Assembly: GCF_002886045.1 (NCBI RefSeq)
Contig: NZ_CP025791.1
Coordinates: 3,735,001 to 3,799,000, forward strand
DNA from: Flavivirga eckloniae
GTDB taxonomy: Bacteria > Bacteroidota > Bacteroidia > Flavobacteriales > Flavobacteriaceae
Reading direction: 5' to 3'
Length of the DNA: 64,000 nt
The notes beneath the pieces are model-generated. The model was not told the DNA's origin. It worked only from the letters and a program-made list of their open reading frames with translations, and made no database searches. This document shows, piece after piece, positions 8,019 through 16,065 of the stretch. The position numbers were made by a program, and so were the translations under genes. Position 1 is the first letter of the stretch, and every line of letters begins with the position of its first letter.

Positions 8019-9164
8019 ATGCCATTATTTGACGTTTATCCATTATATAATGTAACACCCGTTTCTGGGAAAGATATTCTCGTTTATGACGACGAAGGAA
8101 CCGAGTATTTAGATCTTTACGGAGGCCATGCCGTGATTTCTATCGGACATGCCCATCCTAATTATGTAGATGCTATTACCAATCAGGTTAATACCTTAGG
8201 GTTTTATTCAAACGCTATTCAAAATCCGTTACAGAAACAATTAGCAGATAAGCTTGAAGCACTTTCAGGGTGTAAGGATTATGAACTGTTTTTATGTAAC
8301 TCTGGTGCAGAAGCTAATGAAAATGCGTTAAAATTAGCCTCTTTTAAAACAGGGAAAAAACGCGTTGTTGCATTTAGCAAAGGGTTTCATGGAAGAACAT
8401 CGGCAGCCGTTGCAGCAACCGATAATAAAAATATCATTGCACCAATAAATGCACAACAAGCTGTAACAATTTTACCCTTAAATGATGTTGAAGGCGTTAA
8501 GGCGGAGTTGGAAAAAGGAGATGTTTGTGCTGTTATTGTAGAATTTATTCAAGGTATTGGAGGTTTAGATCAAGGAACAGTCGAATTTTTCGAACAAGTA
8601 GATAAACTGTGTAAAGCCAATAATACCATGTTTATTGCAGACGAAATTCAGTGTGGTTATGGACGTTCGGGTAAATTCTTTGCATTTCAGCATTATAATG
8701 TTACGCCAGATATTATTTCGATGGCAAAAGGTATGGGGAATGGTTTTCCAATAGGCGGGATTTTAATTCACCCGGATATCGAAGCCAAATATGGCATGCT
8801 AGGAACCACTTTTGGAGGCAACCATTTAGCATGCGCAGCAGGCTTAGCCGTTTTAAATACTATTGAAGAAGAAAACCTGATAGAAAACACAAATATCATT
8901 TCGGAGTATTTTGTTGAAAAGGCGAAAACAATTCCGCAGATAAAAAATATAAAAGGAAGAGGCTTAATGCTAGGTCTGGAATTCGATTTTGAAGTTGGAG
9001 ACCTAAGAAAGAAACTCATTTATGATGAACATATTTTTACTGGTGGCGCAGCTAACAAAAAACTGTTAAGAATATTACCACCATTAACCATTAAAAAAGA
9101 ACATGTAGATCAATTTTTTGAAACTCTTAAAAAGGTTTTAGAAGAAATACAAGAAACAGTTTAA
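8019..9164 (+). CDS. argD: Acetyl/succinylornithine aminotransferase (class III PLP)
   Basis: This 381-residue class III PLP aminotransferase exchanges the semialdehyde and ornithine forms of the acylated intermediate, using glutamate as amino donor. Visible landmarks are GGHAVISIGHAHP near residue 35, NSGAEANENALKLA near 95, the cofactor Asp in FIADEIQCGYGRSG near 207 and the Schiff-base lysine in SMAKGMGNGFPIGG near 240. The family includes ornithine aminotransferases, and the position between proC and proA leaves open a dual role. Placement in the arg operon makes ArgD the better call. Confidence 0.9.
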   Translation: MPLFDVYPLYNVTPVSGKDILVYDDEGTEYLDLYGGHAVISIGHAHPNYVDAITNQVNTLGFYSNAIQNPLQKQLADKLEALSGCKDYELFLCNSGAEANENALKLASFKTGKKRVVAFSKGFHGRTSAAVAATDNKNIIAPINAQQAVTILPLNDVEGVKAELEKGDVCAVIVEFIQGIGGLDQGTVEFFEQVDKLCKANNTMFIADEIQCGYGRSGKFFAFQHYNVTPDIISMAKGMGNGFPIGGILIHPDIEAKYGMLGTTFGGNHLACAAGLAVLNTIEEENLIENTNIISEYFVEKAKTIPQIKNIKGRGLMLGLEFDFEVGDLRKKLIYDEHIFTGGAANKKLLRILPPLTIKKEHVDQFFETLKKVLEEIQETV

Positions 9165-9177
9165 ACTATATATTATG

Positions 9178-9262
9178 AGATGTCTCAATCGTGCCTCATA
9201 TCGACATGACAAAACAATATTAATAATATTGAGTCATTTCGACCAAAAGGAGAAATCACACA
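9178..9262. repeat. Degenerate dispersed repeat between argD and proA
   Basis: TCGACATGAC and the partly complementary GAGTCATTTCGA flank a short AT-rich centre. This resembles the GTCATT…TCGA… palindromic repeats seen at 12352, 14340, 35731 and 55829. It is non-coding. Confidence 0.4.
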
Positions 9263-9283
9263 AGTAGCCAACACATAGCTAGG

Positions 9284-9364
9284 CTGAACACAGAGACTGT
9301 AAACTGAATACTGAATACTGATCACTGGAACACTGGAACAACTGAATACTGAACACTGAATACC
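9284..9364 (+). repeat. Imperfect short tandem repeats (CTGAATACTGA / CACTGGAA units)
   Basis: The stretch just before proA is built of imperfect 7-11 base units: CTGAATA, CTGAATACTG, CACTGGAA twice, ACTGAATACTG, ACACTGAATA. It ends eight bases before the proA start codon and may be a slippage-prone region in the leader of proA. Confidence 0.55.
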
Positions 9365-9371
9365 AAATAAG

Positions 9372-10568
9372 ATGAATACCCTATTATCCATAGAAAAAAG
9401 AAATGCCGTACTACTTAAAATGGCTGTGCTTTTAGAGCAAGAACGTCAGGCTATAATCGATATTAATAAAACCGATTTAGAAGCTTATAACGGTGACGAT
9501 ATTTCAATGTACGACAGGTTAAAAGTGGACGATGCCAAGGTAGACGAAATGATTGTAGCAGTAACACATTTAGCATCTCAAGAAGATCCTGTGGGTGTAG
9601 AACGTTTTAGTTTTAAGCATGAAAACGGCATGCAAGTTTATAACAAAACAGCATCGTTTGGAACAGTGTTAATTATTTACGAATCCAGACCAGATGTTAC
9701 AGTTGAAGCAGCGGGTATTGCATTTAAATCAGGTAATAAGATATTACTTAAAGGTGGTAAAGAGTCCCTAAAATCAAACCTGAAAATTGTTGCCTTGTGG
9801 CACCAGGCTTTAAAAGATAATGAAGCCTCTACAGATTGGGTAGAGTATTTACAATTTAACAGAGCAGAAACACAAGCCTTTTTAGAAAAACCAACGCAGA
9901 ATGTCGATTTAATAGTACCTCGTGGTGGCGAAAGACTAATCGCTTTTGTAAAGCAACATGCCACATGTCCGGTAATAATTAGTGGTCGCGGTAATAATTT
10001 TGTGTATGTACATCCAGAAGCAGACCAGCAAATCGCATTAGATCTGATTGTGAATGGAAAAACAGCCAAAATATCGGCGTGTAATGCTATTGATAAAGTA
10101 TTAATCGATAAAGATTTGCCGAATAAAGAAGCCTTTGTTAAGAATTTAATATCAAAACTAAAGGAATTTGATGTTGAGGTTTTGGGAGATGAAGGTTTAA
10201 CGGCTTTAGATGAGGTAAAACCAATTCCATCAGACGATATCTGGTTCGAAGAGTTTTTAGATTATAAAATTGCTATGGGAGAGATTACTTCTACCGAAGA
10301 GGCTATAGCAATGATAAATAAATATTCTGGTGGACATTCATCAGTTATTGTCACGACCAATGAAGGAGAAGCTAAGCTATTTATGGAAAATGTAGATAGT
10401 GCCGCTGTGTATCACAATGCTTCTTCCCGTTTTACAGATGGTGGTCAATTGGGATTAGGAGGCGAGCTAGCTATTAGTACAGATAAATTGCACCAAAGAG
10501 GGCCTATAGGCTTGCAACATTTGGTAACAAATAAATGGTATGTTCATGGTAATGGACAAACAAGATAG
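9372..10568 (+). CDS. proA: Gamma-glutamyl phosphate reductase
   Basis: This 398-residue enzyme of the aldehyde dehydrogenase superfamily reduces gamma-glutamyl phosphate to glutamate-5-semialdehyde for proline synthesis. Characteristic segments are YESRPDVTVEAAGIAFKSGN (about residues 98-117), the catalytic-cysteine region TAKISACNAIDKVLID (about 230-245) and a C-terminal RFTDGGQLGLGGELAISTDKLHQRGP. It lies two bases upstream of proB, in the reverse of the usual proB-proA order. Confidence 0.95.
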   Translation: MNTLLSIEKRNAVLLKMAVLLEQERQAIIDINKTDLEAYNGDDISMYDRLKVDDAKVDEMIVAVTHLASQEDPVGVERFSFKHENGMQVYNKTASFGTVLIIYESRPDVTVEAAGIAFKSGNKILLKGGKESLKSNLKIVALWHQALKDNEASTDWVEYLQFNRAETQAFLEKPTQNVDLIVPRGGERLIAFVKQHATCPVIISGRGNNFVYVHPEADQQIALDLIVNGKTAKISACNAIDKVLIDKDLPNKEAFVKNLISKLKEFDVEVLGDEGLTALDEVKPIPSDDIWFEEFLDYKIAMGEITSTEEAIAMINKYSGGHSSVIVTTNEGEAKLFMENVDSAAVYHNASSRFTDGGQLGLGGELAISTDKLHQRGPIGLQHLVTNKWYVHGNGQTR

Positions 10569-10570
10569 CC

Positions 10571-11332
10571 ATGAAGAAAAAAAGAATATTACTAAAAATT
10601 GGGTCTAATACACTTACCAAAGAAACTAATAACATTTCTAGAGGTAAGATTGAAGATATTGCAAACCAGATAGCAAAATTACAGGATACCTGTGAGTTTA
10701 TTATTGTAAGTTCTGGAGCTATTGCCGTGGCAAAACAGTTTGTAAAGCTGGAAAGTAAGCAAAAAGATGTTTTTGTAAAGCAAGCCTTGGCATCTATAGG
10801 TCAGCCCCATCTTATAAGAATATATCAGGAGATTTTTAGAGAATATGGATTGTTAACATCACAATGTTTATTATCGTATTCAGACTTTGAAAAACAAGAG
10901 AGTAAAACCAATATTGTAAATACCATTAACGTACTCGTTAACAATAGTTATGTACCTATTATTAATGAAAATGATACCGTGGCAACCGATGAAATTAAAT
11001 TTGGAGATAACGATAAATTAGGAGCGCTCACGGCCTCGCTTTTAAATGCCGACTTGTTTATAATAGCAACCAATACAAACGGTATTTATACCAAAGAATC
11101 CATAGAAAATGGAACCCCAAAAACCATAGAACTAGTTGAAGACTTTAATCAATTAAAGAATCAGGTCGTAAACTCTAAATCTACTCATGGTACAGGTGGC
11201 ATGCAATCTAAAATAGATGCCATTTCAGTAGCAAAACAATCGAACGTAGAAACATGGATTGTAAACGGATTAGAAGATAATTTTATAACGAATGCTTTCG
11301 AAAATAAGATTCCGTTTACCAAAATAAAATAA
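10571..11332 (+). CDS. proB: Glutamate 5-kinase lacking the PUA domain
   Basis: This 253-residue amino-acid kinase phosphorylates glutamate for proline synthesis. The N-terminal LLKIGSNTLT, VSSGAIAVAKQ and the NENDTVATDEIKFGDNDKLGA segment (about residues 138-158) identify the family. Escherichia coli ProB has about 367 residues with a C-terminal PUA domain; this protein stops after the kinase domain. A short form may respond differently to proline feedback. Confidence 0.9.
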   Translation: MKKKRILLKIGSNTLTKETNNISRGKIEDIANQIAKLQDTCEFIIVSSGAIAVAKQFVKLESKQKDVFVKQALASIGQPHLIRIYQEIFREYGLLTSQCLLSYSDFEKQESKTNIVNTINVLVNNSYVPIINENDTVATDEIKFGDNDKLGALTASLLNADLFIIATNTNGIYTKESIENGTPKTIELVEDFNQLKNQVVNSKSTHGTGGMQSKIDAISVAKQSNVETWIVNGLEDNFITNAFENKIPFTKIK

Positions 11333-11343
11333 TAGAATAAAGT

Positions 11344-11376
11344 AGACCTGTTAGGTTTTTAAAACCTGACAAGTCT
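11344..11376 (+). terminator. Hairpin between proB and argF' (terminator-like or repeat)
   Basis: AGACCTGTTAGGTTTT pairs with AAAACCTGACAAGTCT with few mismatches. The core resembles the hairpin at 337-370. No strong T run follows, and the arginine genes continue 25 bases later, so full termination here is doubtful; it may tune distal expression. Confidence 0.4.
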
Positions 11377-11400
11377 AAAAGAAATAACAACTATTAAACA

Positions 11401-12339
11401 ATGAAACATTACACCTCCATACACGATATAGACGACATAAATTCGTGGATAGCAGATGCTAAAGCCTTAAAGCAAGCCCCTTTACAAGATGTAACCTTAG
11501 GAAAAGACAAAACCATTGGGTTATTGTTCTTTAATTCAAGCTTGCGTACCCGCTTAAGTACACAAAAGGCGGCATTGAATTTAGGCATGAATCCTATCGT
11601 TATGAATGTGTCTGGGGATGCATGGGGTATCGAATTTGGAGATGGTACCGTTATGGATGGTAATACTGCAGAACATATAAAGGAAGCCGCAGCTGTAGTG
11701 TCGCAATATTGTGATATTATTGCAGTAAGAGCATTTCCAACCTTAACAGATAAAACAAAAGACGAAAGCGAGCAGGTTTTAAAGTCGTTTGTTACATACG
11801 CATCAGTGCCTATAGTAAATATGGAGAGTGCTACCGGACATCCCTTACAAGGGTTAACCGATGCGCTAACCATTTCGGAACACGCTAAAGTAGCAAAACC
11901 AAAAGTTGTGCTAAGTTGGGCACCGCATGTAAAAACTTTGCCCCATGCCGTGGCAAATAGTTTTGTACAAGCCATGCAAAAAATGGATGTTGAGTTTGTA
12001 ATTACCCATCCCGAAGGTTACGATTTAAATCCAGAGATTACAGGTAATACACCTATCATTTATAATCAGGAAGAAGCGTTTGCAAATGCCGATTTTGTAT
12101 ATACCAAAAACTGGTGTTCGTATTCAGATTATGGGAAAATTTTAAGCGAAGACCCTAACTGGATGATTACCAAAGAAAAATTAGGAGATGCTAAATTTAT
12201 GCACTGCTTACCAGTAAGACGAAATGTAGTAGTAGAAGACGCTGTTTTAGATAGTGATAGTTCGTTGGTTATTCAACAGGCTAATAACAGAACCTATGCA
12301 GCTCAATTAGTACTTAAAAAATTATTGGAAAATTTATAA
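11401..12339 (+). CDS. argF': N-succinyl (or N-acetyl) ornithine carbamoyltransferase
   Basis: This 312-residue transcarbamylase moves the carbamoyl group to an acylated ornithine, as in the Bacteroides/Xanthomonas branch. The carbamoyl-phosphate motif is SLRTR (about residues 47-51), and FMHCLPVRR lies near 247. The specificity loop reads MDGNTAEH. Residue 90 is Ala, at the place of Pro90 in Bacteroides fragilis SOTCase and Glu92 in Xanthomonas AOTCase. From published work on these two enzymes as I recall it, a small or proline residue here favours succinylornithine. N-succinyl specificity is therefore the better inference. No classical ornithine transcarbamylase is in the cluster. Confidence 0.88.
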   Translation: MKHYTSIHDIDDINSWIADAKALKQAPLQDVTLGKDKTIGLLFFNSSLRTRLSTQKAALNLGMNPIVMNVSGDAWGIEFGDGTVMDGNTAEHIKEAAAVVSQYCDIIAVRAFPTLTDKTKDESEQVLKSFVTYASVPIVNMESATGHPLQGLTDALTISEHAKVAKPKVVLSWAPHVKTLPHAVANSFVQAMQKMDVEFVITHPEGYDLNPEITGNTPIIYNQEEAFANADFVYTKNWCSYSDYGKILSEDPNWMITKEKLGDAKFMHCLPVRRNVVVEDAVLDSDSSLVIQQANNRTYAAQLVLKKLLENL

Positions 12340-12351
12340 CAGATTATCGAG

Positions 12352-12460
12352 TCACGTATGTCACACTGAGTCTTTCGACTACGCTCAAGATAAACTAAAA
12401 TTGAAATGTCAGGTTGAGTATTTCGGCTCCGTTTAAGACAGGCTAAAGTCGAAATCTAAA
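12352..12460. repeat. Dispersed palindromic repeats between argF' and argB
   Basis: Two related units, GTCACACTGAGTCTTTCGAC and GTCAGGTTGAGTATTTCGGC, match the flavobacterial intergenic pattern GTCA…TGAG…TTCGAC. The second carries GTTTAAGACAGGC. Related copies occur at 14340 and 55829. Confidence 0.5.
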
Positions 12461-12478
12461 TTAATAGAATAAATTAAA

Positions 12479-13255
12479 ATGGAAAAACTATCCATAGTAA
12501 AAATAGGAGGCAACATCATTGAAGACGAAGCATCTTTAACAGCCTTTTTAAAACTGTTTTCCAATTTAGAAGGGAAAAAAATCCTAGTACACGGAGGTGG
12601 TAAGCGTGCCACATCAATGGCATCCAAATTAGGTATAGCATCTAAAATGATAAACGGCAGACGTATTACCGATGCCGATACCTTGGAAGTAATCACTATG
12701 GTTTATGGCGGTTTAGTTAATAAAAATATAGTTGCCAAATTACAAGCCTTAAATACCGATGCTATTGGTTTAACAGGAGCCGATATAAATAGCATTGCAT
12801 CAGATATTAGACCCGTAAAAGAAATCGATTTTGGCTTTGTTGGCGATGTTAAACAAGTAGCACACGAATCTATCGATAAGCTAATTCAAGCTAATTTTAC
12901 ACCCGTTTTTTGTGCCATTACGCACGATGGTAAGGGACAATTACTAAATACGAATGCAGACACTATAGCGTCGCAAGTCGCAGTAGGGATGAGCCATTTA
13001 TACGAAACATCCATTTATTATTGTTTTGAGTTAAACGGTGTTTTAGAAGATATTAATGATAAAAATTCGGTTGTAAAACACATCGACTCAGAGAAATATA
13101 AAGACCTATTGGAAAAAGGGATTATAGCCGATGGGATGCTACCCAAACTGCATAATTGTTTTGAAGCCCTAAATAATGGCGTAGGCAAAATTAATATGGG
13201 AAATACATCTATGTTAACCCAGGAAAATGATAATTTTACAACCATAACTTTATAA
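12479..13255 (+). CDS. argB: Acetylglutamate (succinylglutamate) kinase
   Basis: This 258-residue amino-acid kinase phosphorylates N-acylglutamate, step two of arginine synthesis. The ATP-binding GGNIIEDE (about residues 10-17), VHGGGKRATSMA (about 38-49) and LLNTNADTIASQVAVGM (about 158-174) segments are intact. It lacks the N-terminal extension found in strongly arginine-inhibited hexameric forms. Its start is preceded by a repeat-rich spacer and its stop is one base from the deacylase gene. Confidence 0.93.
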   Translation: MEKLSIVKIGGNIIEDEASLTAFLKLFSNLEGKKILVHGGGKRATSMASKLGIASKMINGRRITDADTLEVITMVYGGLVNKNIVAKLQALNTDAIGLTGADINSIASDIRPVKEIDFGFVGDVKQVAHESIDKLIQANFTPVFCAITHDGKGQLLNTNADTIASQVAVGMSHLYETSIYYCFELNGVLEDINDKNSVVKHIDSEKYKDLLEKGIIADGMLPKLHNCFEALNNGVGKINMGNTSMLTQENDNFTTITL

Positions 13256-13256
13256 C

Positions 13257-14324
13257 ATGACGCAACAGGACTTAACTAACGATGCCATATCGCTTTTAAA
13301 AAAGTTGATAGAAACGCAGTCGTTTTCTTCAGAAGAAGATCAAACTGCTTTGCATATAGAAGATTGGTTTAAGCGCAATAATATTGATTACAAAAGAACG
13401 CAAAACAATGTTTGGGCAGTAAACAAGTATTTTGATGAAAGTAAGCCAACACTGTTGCTAAATTCACATCACGATACCGTAAAGCCAAACAGTGCCTACA
13501 CCAGAGATCCGTTTAAAGCTAGTGTAGAGGACGGTAAACTGTATGGTTTAGGGAGTAATGATGCAGGAGGATGTTTAGTAGCTTTAATTGCCACATTTAC
13601 TTATTTCTATAGTCAAGACGATTTAAAATATAACCTGGTTCTCGTTGCTTCTGCAGAAGAAGAAAGCAGTGGACCAAACGGATTAAATAGTATGTTGGCC
13701 GTTATACCAAGGGTAGATGTAGCTATAGTTGGAGAACCAACACTCATGAATTTGGCAGTAGCTGAAAAGGGTCTGGTGGTTTTTGATGCTGTAATTTCAG
13801 GAACGCCAAGTCATGCAGCACATCCTAACGATAATAATGCTATTTACAATACCATTGATGTATTACAGTGGTTTAAAGATTTTAAATTCGAAAAAGGATC
13901 AGAAGCATTAGGAGACGTAAAGCTAACCGTTACACAAATCAATGCTGGTAAACAACACAATGTAGTTCCGGGACATGTAGATTTAGTTATCGATGTTCGT
14001 GTAAATGATGCTTATAGTAATGCCGAGATTGCAGAAATATTACAAGAGCAATCACCATGTACAAGCATTACGCCACGTAGTTTACGTTTAAATTCGTCAT
14101 GTATTCCTGTAGATCACGATTTAGTTAAAGCTGGAATAGCTATTGGTAGAACGACCTATGGCTCACCAACACTATCAGATCAAGCCGTATTAACATGTCC
14201 GTCGTTAAAATTAGGACCAGGCGATAGTACACGTTCGCATTCGGCAGATGAGTTTATTTATGTGAATGAGATTGAGGAAGGGGTTAAGATTTATATAGAA
14301 TTGTTGAATCGTGTAATCGTTTAG
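13257..14324 (+). CDS. argE: M20 family acylornithine/acylcitrulline deacylase (ArgE-like)
   Basis: This 355-residue M20 metallopeptidase-family enzyme has the dinuclear-metal ligands in LLNSHHDTVKP (about residues 72-82), GLGSNDAGG (about 97-105), ASAEEESSGPNG (about 130-141), VGEPT (about 155) and a C-terminal SHSADEF. In this pathway variant the transcarbamylase acts on acylornithine, so the deacylase should release citrulline from N-succinyl- or N-acetylcitrulline rather than ornithine. The family also includes DapE, but its place between argB and argH settles the arginine role. Confidence 0.88.
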   Translation: MTQQDLTNDAISLLKKLIETQSFSSEEDQTALHIEDWFKRNNIDYKRTQNNVWAVNKYFDESKPTLLLNSHHDTVKPNSAYTRDPFKASVEDGKLYGLGSNDAGGCLVALIATFTYFYSQDDLKYNLVLVASAEEESSGPNGLNSMLAVIPRVDVAIVGEPTLMNLAVAEKGLVVFDAVISGTPSHAAHPNDNNAIYNTIDVLQWFKDFKFEKGSEALGDVKLTVTQINAGKQHNVVPGHVDLVIDVRVNDAYSNAEIAEILQEQSPCTSITPRSLRLNSSCIPVDHDLVKAGIAIGRTTYGSPTLSDQAVLTCPSLKLGPGDSTRSHSADEFIYVNEIEEGVKIYIELLNRVIV

Positions 14325-14339
14325 CACATTGAAACGGAC

Positions 14340-14431
14340 TGTCACCCTGAGTTCTGTCGAAGGGTCTCAAATATAACTGAAAGAATTATAGAAAATAATA
14401 ATTAAAAATGAAGGCAGAGATTTCTGCCTTC
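14340..14431. repeat. Dispersed repeat plus bistable hairpin ahead of argH
   Basis: GTCACCCTGAGTTCTGTCGA (14341-14360) belongs to the same family as 12352 and 55829. It is followed by a perfect hairpin GAAGGCAGA/TCTGCCTTC (14410-14418 and 14423-14431), whose right arm can instead take part in ATTTCTG/CAGAAAT (14420-14426 and 14433-14439). Both end within 14 bases of the argH start codon. Confidence 0.5.
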
Positions 14432-14444
14432 GCAGAAATTTAAC

Positions 14445-15719
14445 ATGAAACTCTGGGACAAAGGAATATCAATAGATAAAAAAATAGAGCAATTTACTGT
14501 TGGAAACGATAGAGAGATAGATATTCATATAGCAAAGTACGATGTCATAGCATCTAAAGCACATGCTAAAATGCTTCAAAAAGTGGGTATTATAACTGTT
14601 GAAGAATTAGTTGAATTGCTTGGCGGATTAAAAACCTTAGAAGATCAGATTAAAAACGGAACGTTTGTTATCGATCCTCAGTTTGAAGATGTACATTCAA
14701 AAATAGAATTCGAACTCACTAAATCTTTAGGAGAAGTCGGTAAAAAGATCCACACAGCACGTTCCAGAAACGATCAGGTTTTAGTGGCATTACACCTGTA
14801 TTATAAAGAGAACCTGGGGATAGTAAAAGAAAAAACAAAAGCTTTTTTTGATACGCTTTTGGAACTAGCCGAAACCCACAAAGACAAAGTACTACCAGGA
14901 TATACCCATTTACAAGTCGCTATGCCATCATCATTCGGACTTTGGTTCTCAGCCTATGCCGAGCAGATGATAGACGATGTATACCTGCTAAACGCAGCTA
15001 TTCAAACCGTAGATCAAAATCCGTTGGGATCTGCTGCAGGTTATGGAAGTTCATTCCCTATAGATAGAGAATTAACGACCAAGGAAATGGACTTTTCTAC
15101 TCTAAAATATAATGTAGTAGCAGCACAAATGAGTCGTGGAAAAAGTGAGCGAACCATAGCAGTAAGTTTGGGGAGTTTATGTAATACCATGTCTCGTTTT
15201 GCGATGGATGCCTGTTTGTATATGAGTCAGAATTTCGGGTTTATTTCCTTTCCAGATGAGTTAACCACGGGAAGTAGTATTATGCCTCATAAAAAGAATC
15301 CGGATGTATTTGAATTAATTAGAGGAAAGTGTAATAAAATACAAGCCTTGCAAAGCGAAATGGTTTTAATAACTAACAATTTACCTAGTGGTTATCACAG
15401 GGATTTTCAGCTGTTAAAAGAAAACATTATTGCCGCTTTTGAAGAAGTAAAAGATATTCTGGATATTTTCAATTACTCCATGCAGCAAATTATTGTAAAA
15501 GATGTCGACATTAACAGCGACCTGTATAAATACTTGTTTACTGTAGATAATATAAACACGTTGGTAGTGGAAGGACAAAGCTTTAGAGAAGCTTACCAAA
15601 AAATAGGTGGACAAGTACAAGATGGAACCTATGTTCCGGATACCTCTAAGCATCATACACATGTGGGAAGTATCCATAATTTATGCTTAGATAAGATACG
15701 CGATAAATTTCCGGATTAA
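14445..15719 (+). CDS. argH: Argininosuccinate lyase
   Basis: This 424-residue fumarase/aspartase-superfamily enzyme splits argininosuccinate into arginine and fumarate, the last step. The superfamily signature GSSIMPHKKNPD (about residues 278-289), the HTARSRNDQVLVALHLY segment (about 102-118) and PGYTHLQVAMPSS (about 152-164) are intact. It is somewhat shorter than the roughly 460 residues usual for the family. It is the final gene of the cluster, and a strong terminator follows. Confidence 0.94.
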   Translation: MKLWDKGISIDKKIEQFTVGNDREIDIHIAKYDVIASKAHAKMLQKVGIITVEELVELLGGLKTLEDQIKNGTFVIDPQFEDVHSKIEFELTKSLGEVGKKIHTARSRNDQVLVALHLYYKENLGIVKEKTKAFFDTLLELAETHKDKVLPGYTHLQVAMPSSFGLWFSAYAEQMIDDVYLLNAAIQTVDQNPLGSAAGYGSSFPIDRELTTKEMDFSTLKYNVVAAQMSRGKSERTIAVSLGSLCNTMSRFAMDACLYMSQNFGFISFPDELTTGSSIMPHKKNPDVFELIRGKCNKIQALQSEMVLITNNLPSGYHRDFQLLKENIIAAFEEVKDILDIFNYSMQQIIVKDVDINSDLYKYLFTVDNINTLVVEGQSFREAYQKIGGQVQDGTYVPDTSKHHTHVGSIHNLCLDKIRDKFPD

Positions 15720-15763
15720 ATAAATTTACTTAAAATCCTGTCGTTTTTTGCAGGATAAAATAT

Positions 15764-15807
15764 AAACGAGGAGCAATCTCATTTTGATGAGGTTGCTCCT
15801 CGTTTTT
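15764..15807 (+). terminator. Strong terminator ending the arginine/proline cluster
   Basis: AAACGAGGAGCAA pairs perfectly with TTGCTCCTCGTTT, with an inner CTCAT/ATGAG extension, and the stem leads into CGTTTTTCGTTT. A smaller hairpin (ATCCTG…CAGGAT, 15735-15756) lies just before it. Confidence 0.9.
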
Positions 15808-15880
15808 CGTTTACATTAGAAACTCTTACTTAAACATGTAACTATTTGATTTATAGTTTAAAAAAAAGCCCCCTGCTCAA

Positions 15881-15898
15881 TAGGGGAATTTTCCCCTA
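15881..15898. promoter_or_regulatory. Perfect operator-like palindrome upstream of the cupin gene
   Basis: TAGGGGAA-TT-TTCCCCTA is an 8-bp inverted repeat with a 2-bp spacer. It lies just upstream of a predicted promoter (15915-15943), a typical activator position around -60. It has no T run and is flanked by AT-rich DNA, so a protein-binding site is more likely than a terminator. The regulator is unknown. Confidence 0.5.
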
Positions 15899-15914
15899 AT
15901 TATATTCCTTTGTT

Positions 15915-15943
15915 TTTGTTGTAGTAAAAATCCTATACATTTG
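15915..15943 (+). promoter_or_regulatory. Predicted Bacteroidota-type promoter for the cupin gene
   Basis: TTTG at 15915-15918 and TACATTTG at 15936-15943 match the -33/-7 pattern with a 17-base gap. A start near 15950 would give a leader of about 115 bases. The rest of 15808-16065 shows no gene. Confidence 0.5.
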
Positions 15944-16065
15944 TTTTGTGTTCTACTATGTAATTGCTCATCACAACAGTTATTTGCCTATTGGTGAGAG
16001 ATTTGGTATAACAATACGAAGTAAAATATTAAAACTAATAACTATTAATTTAAAATGACAAAATC

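Noticed and set aside
11409-11975. 188-codon minus-strand frame inside argF'
   Set aside because: It is an antisense shadow of a conserved enzyme gene, with cysteine- and serine-rich nonsense composition.
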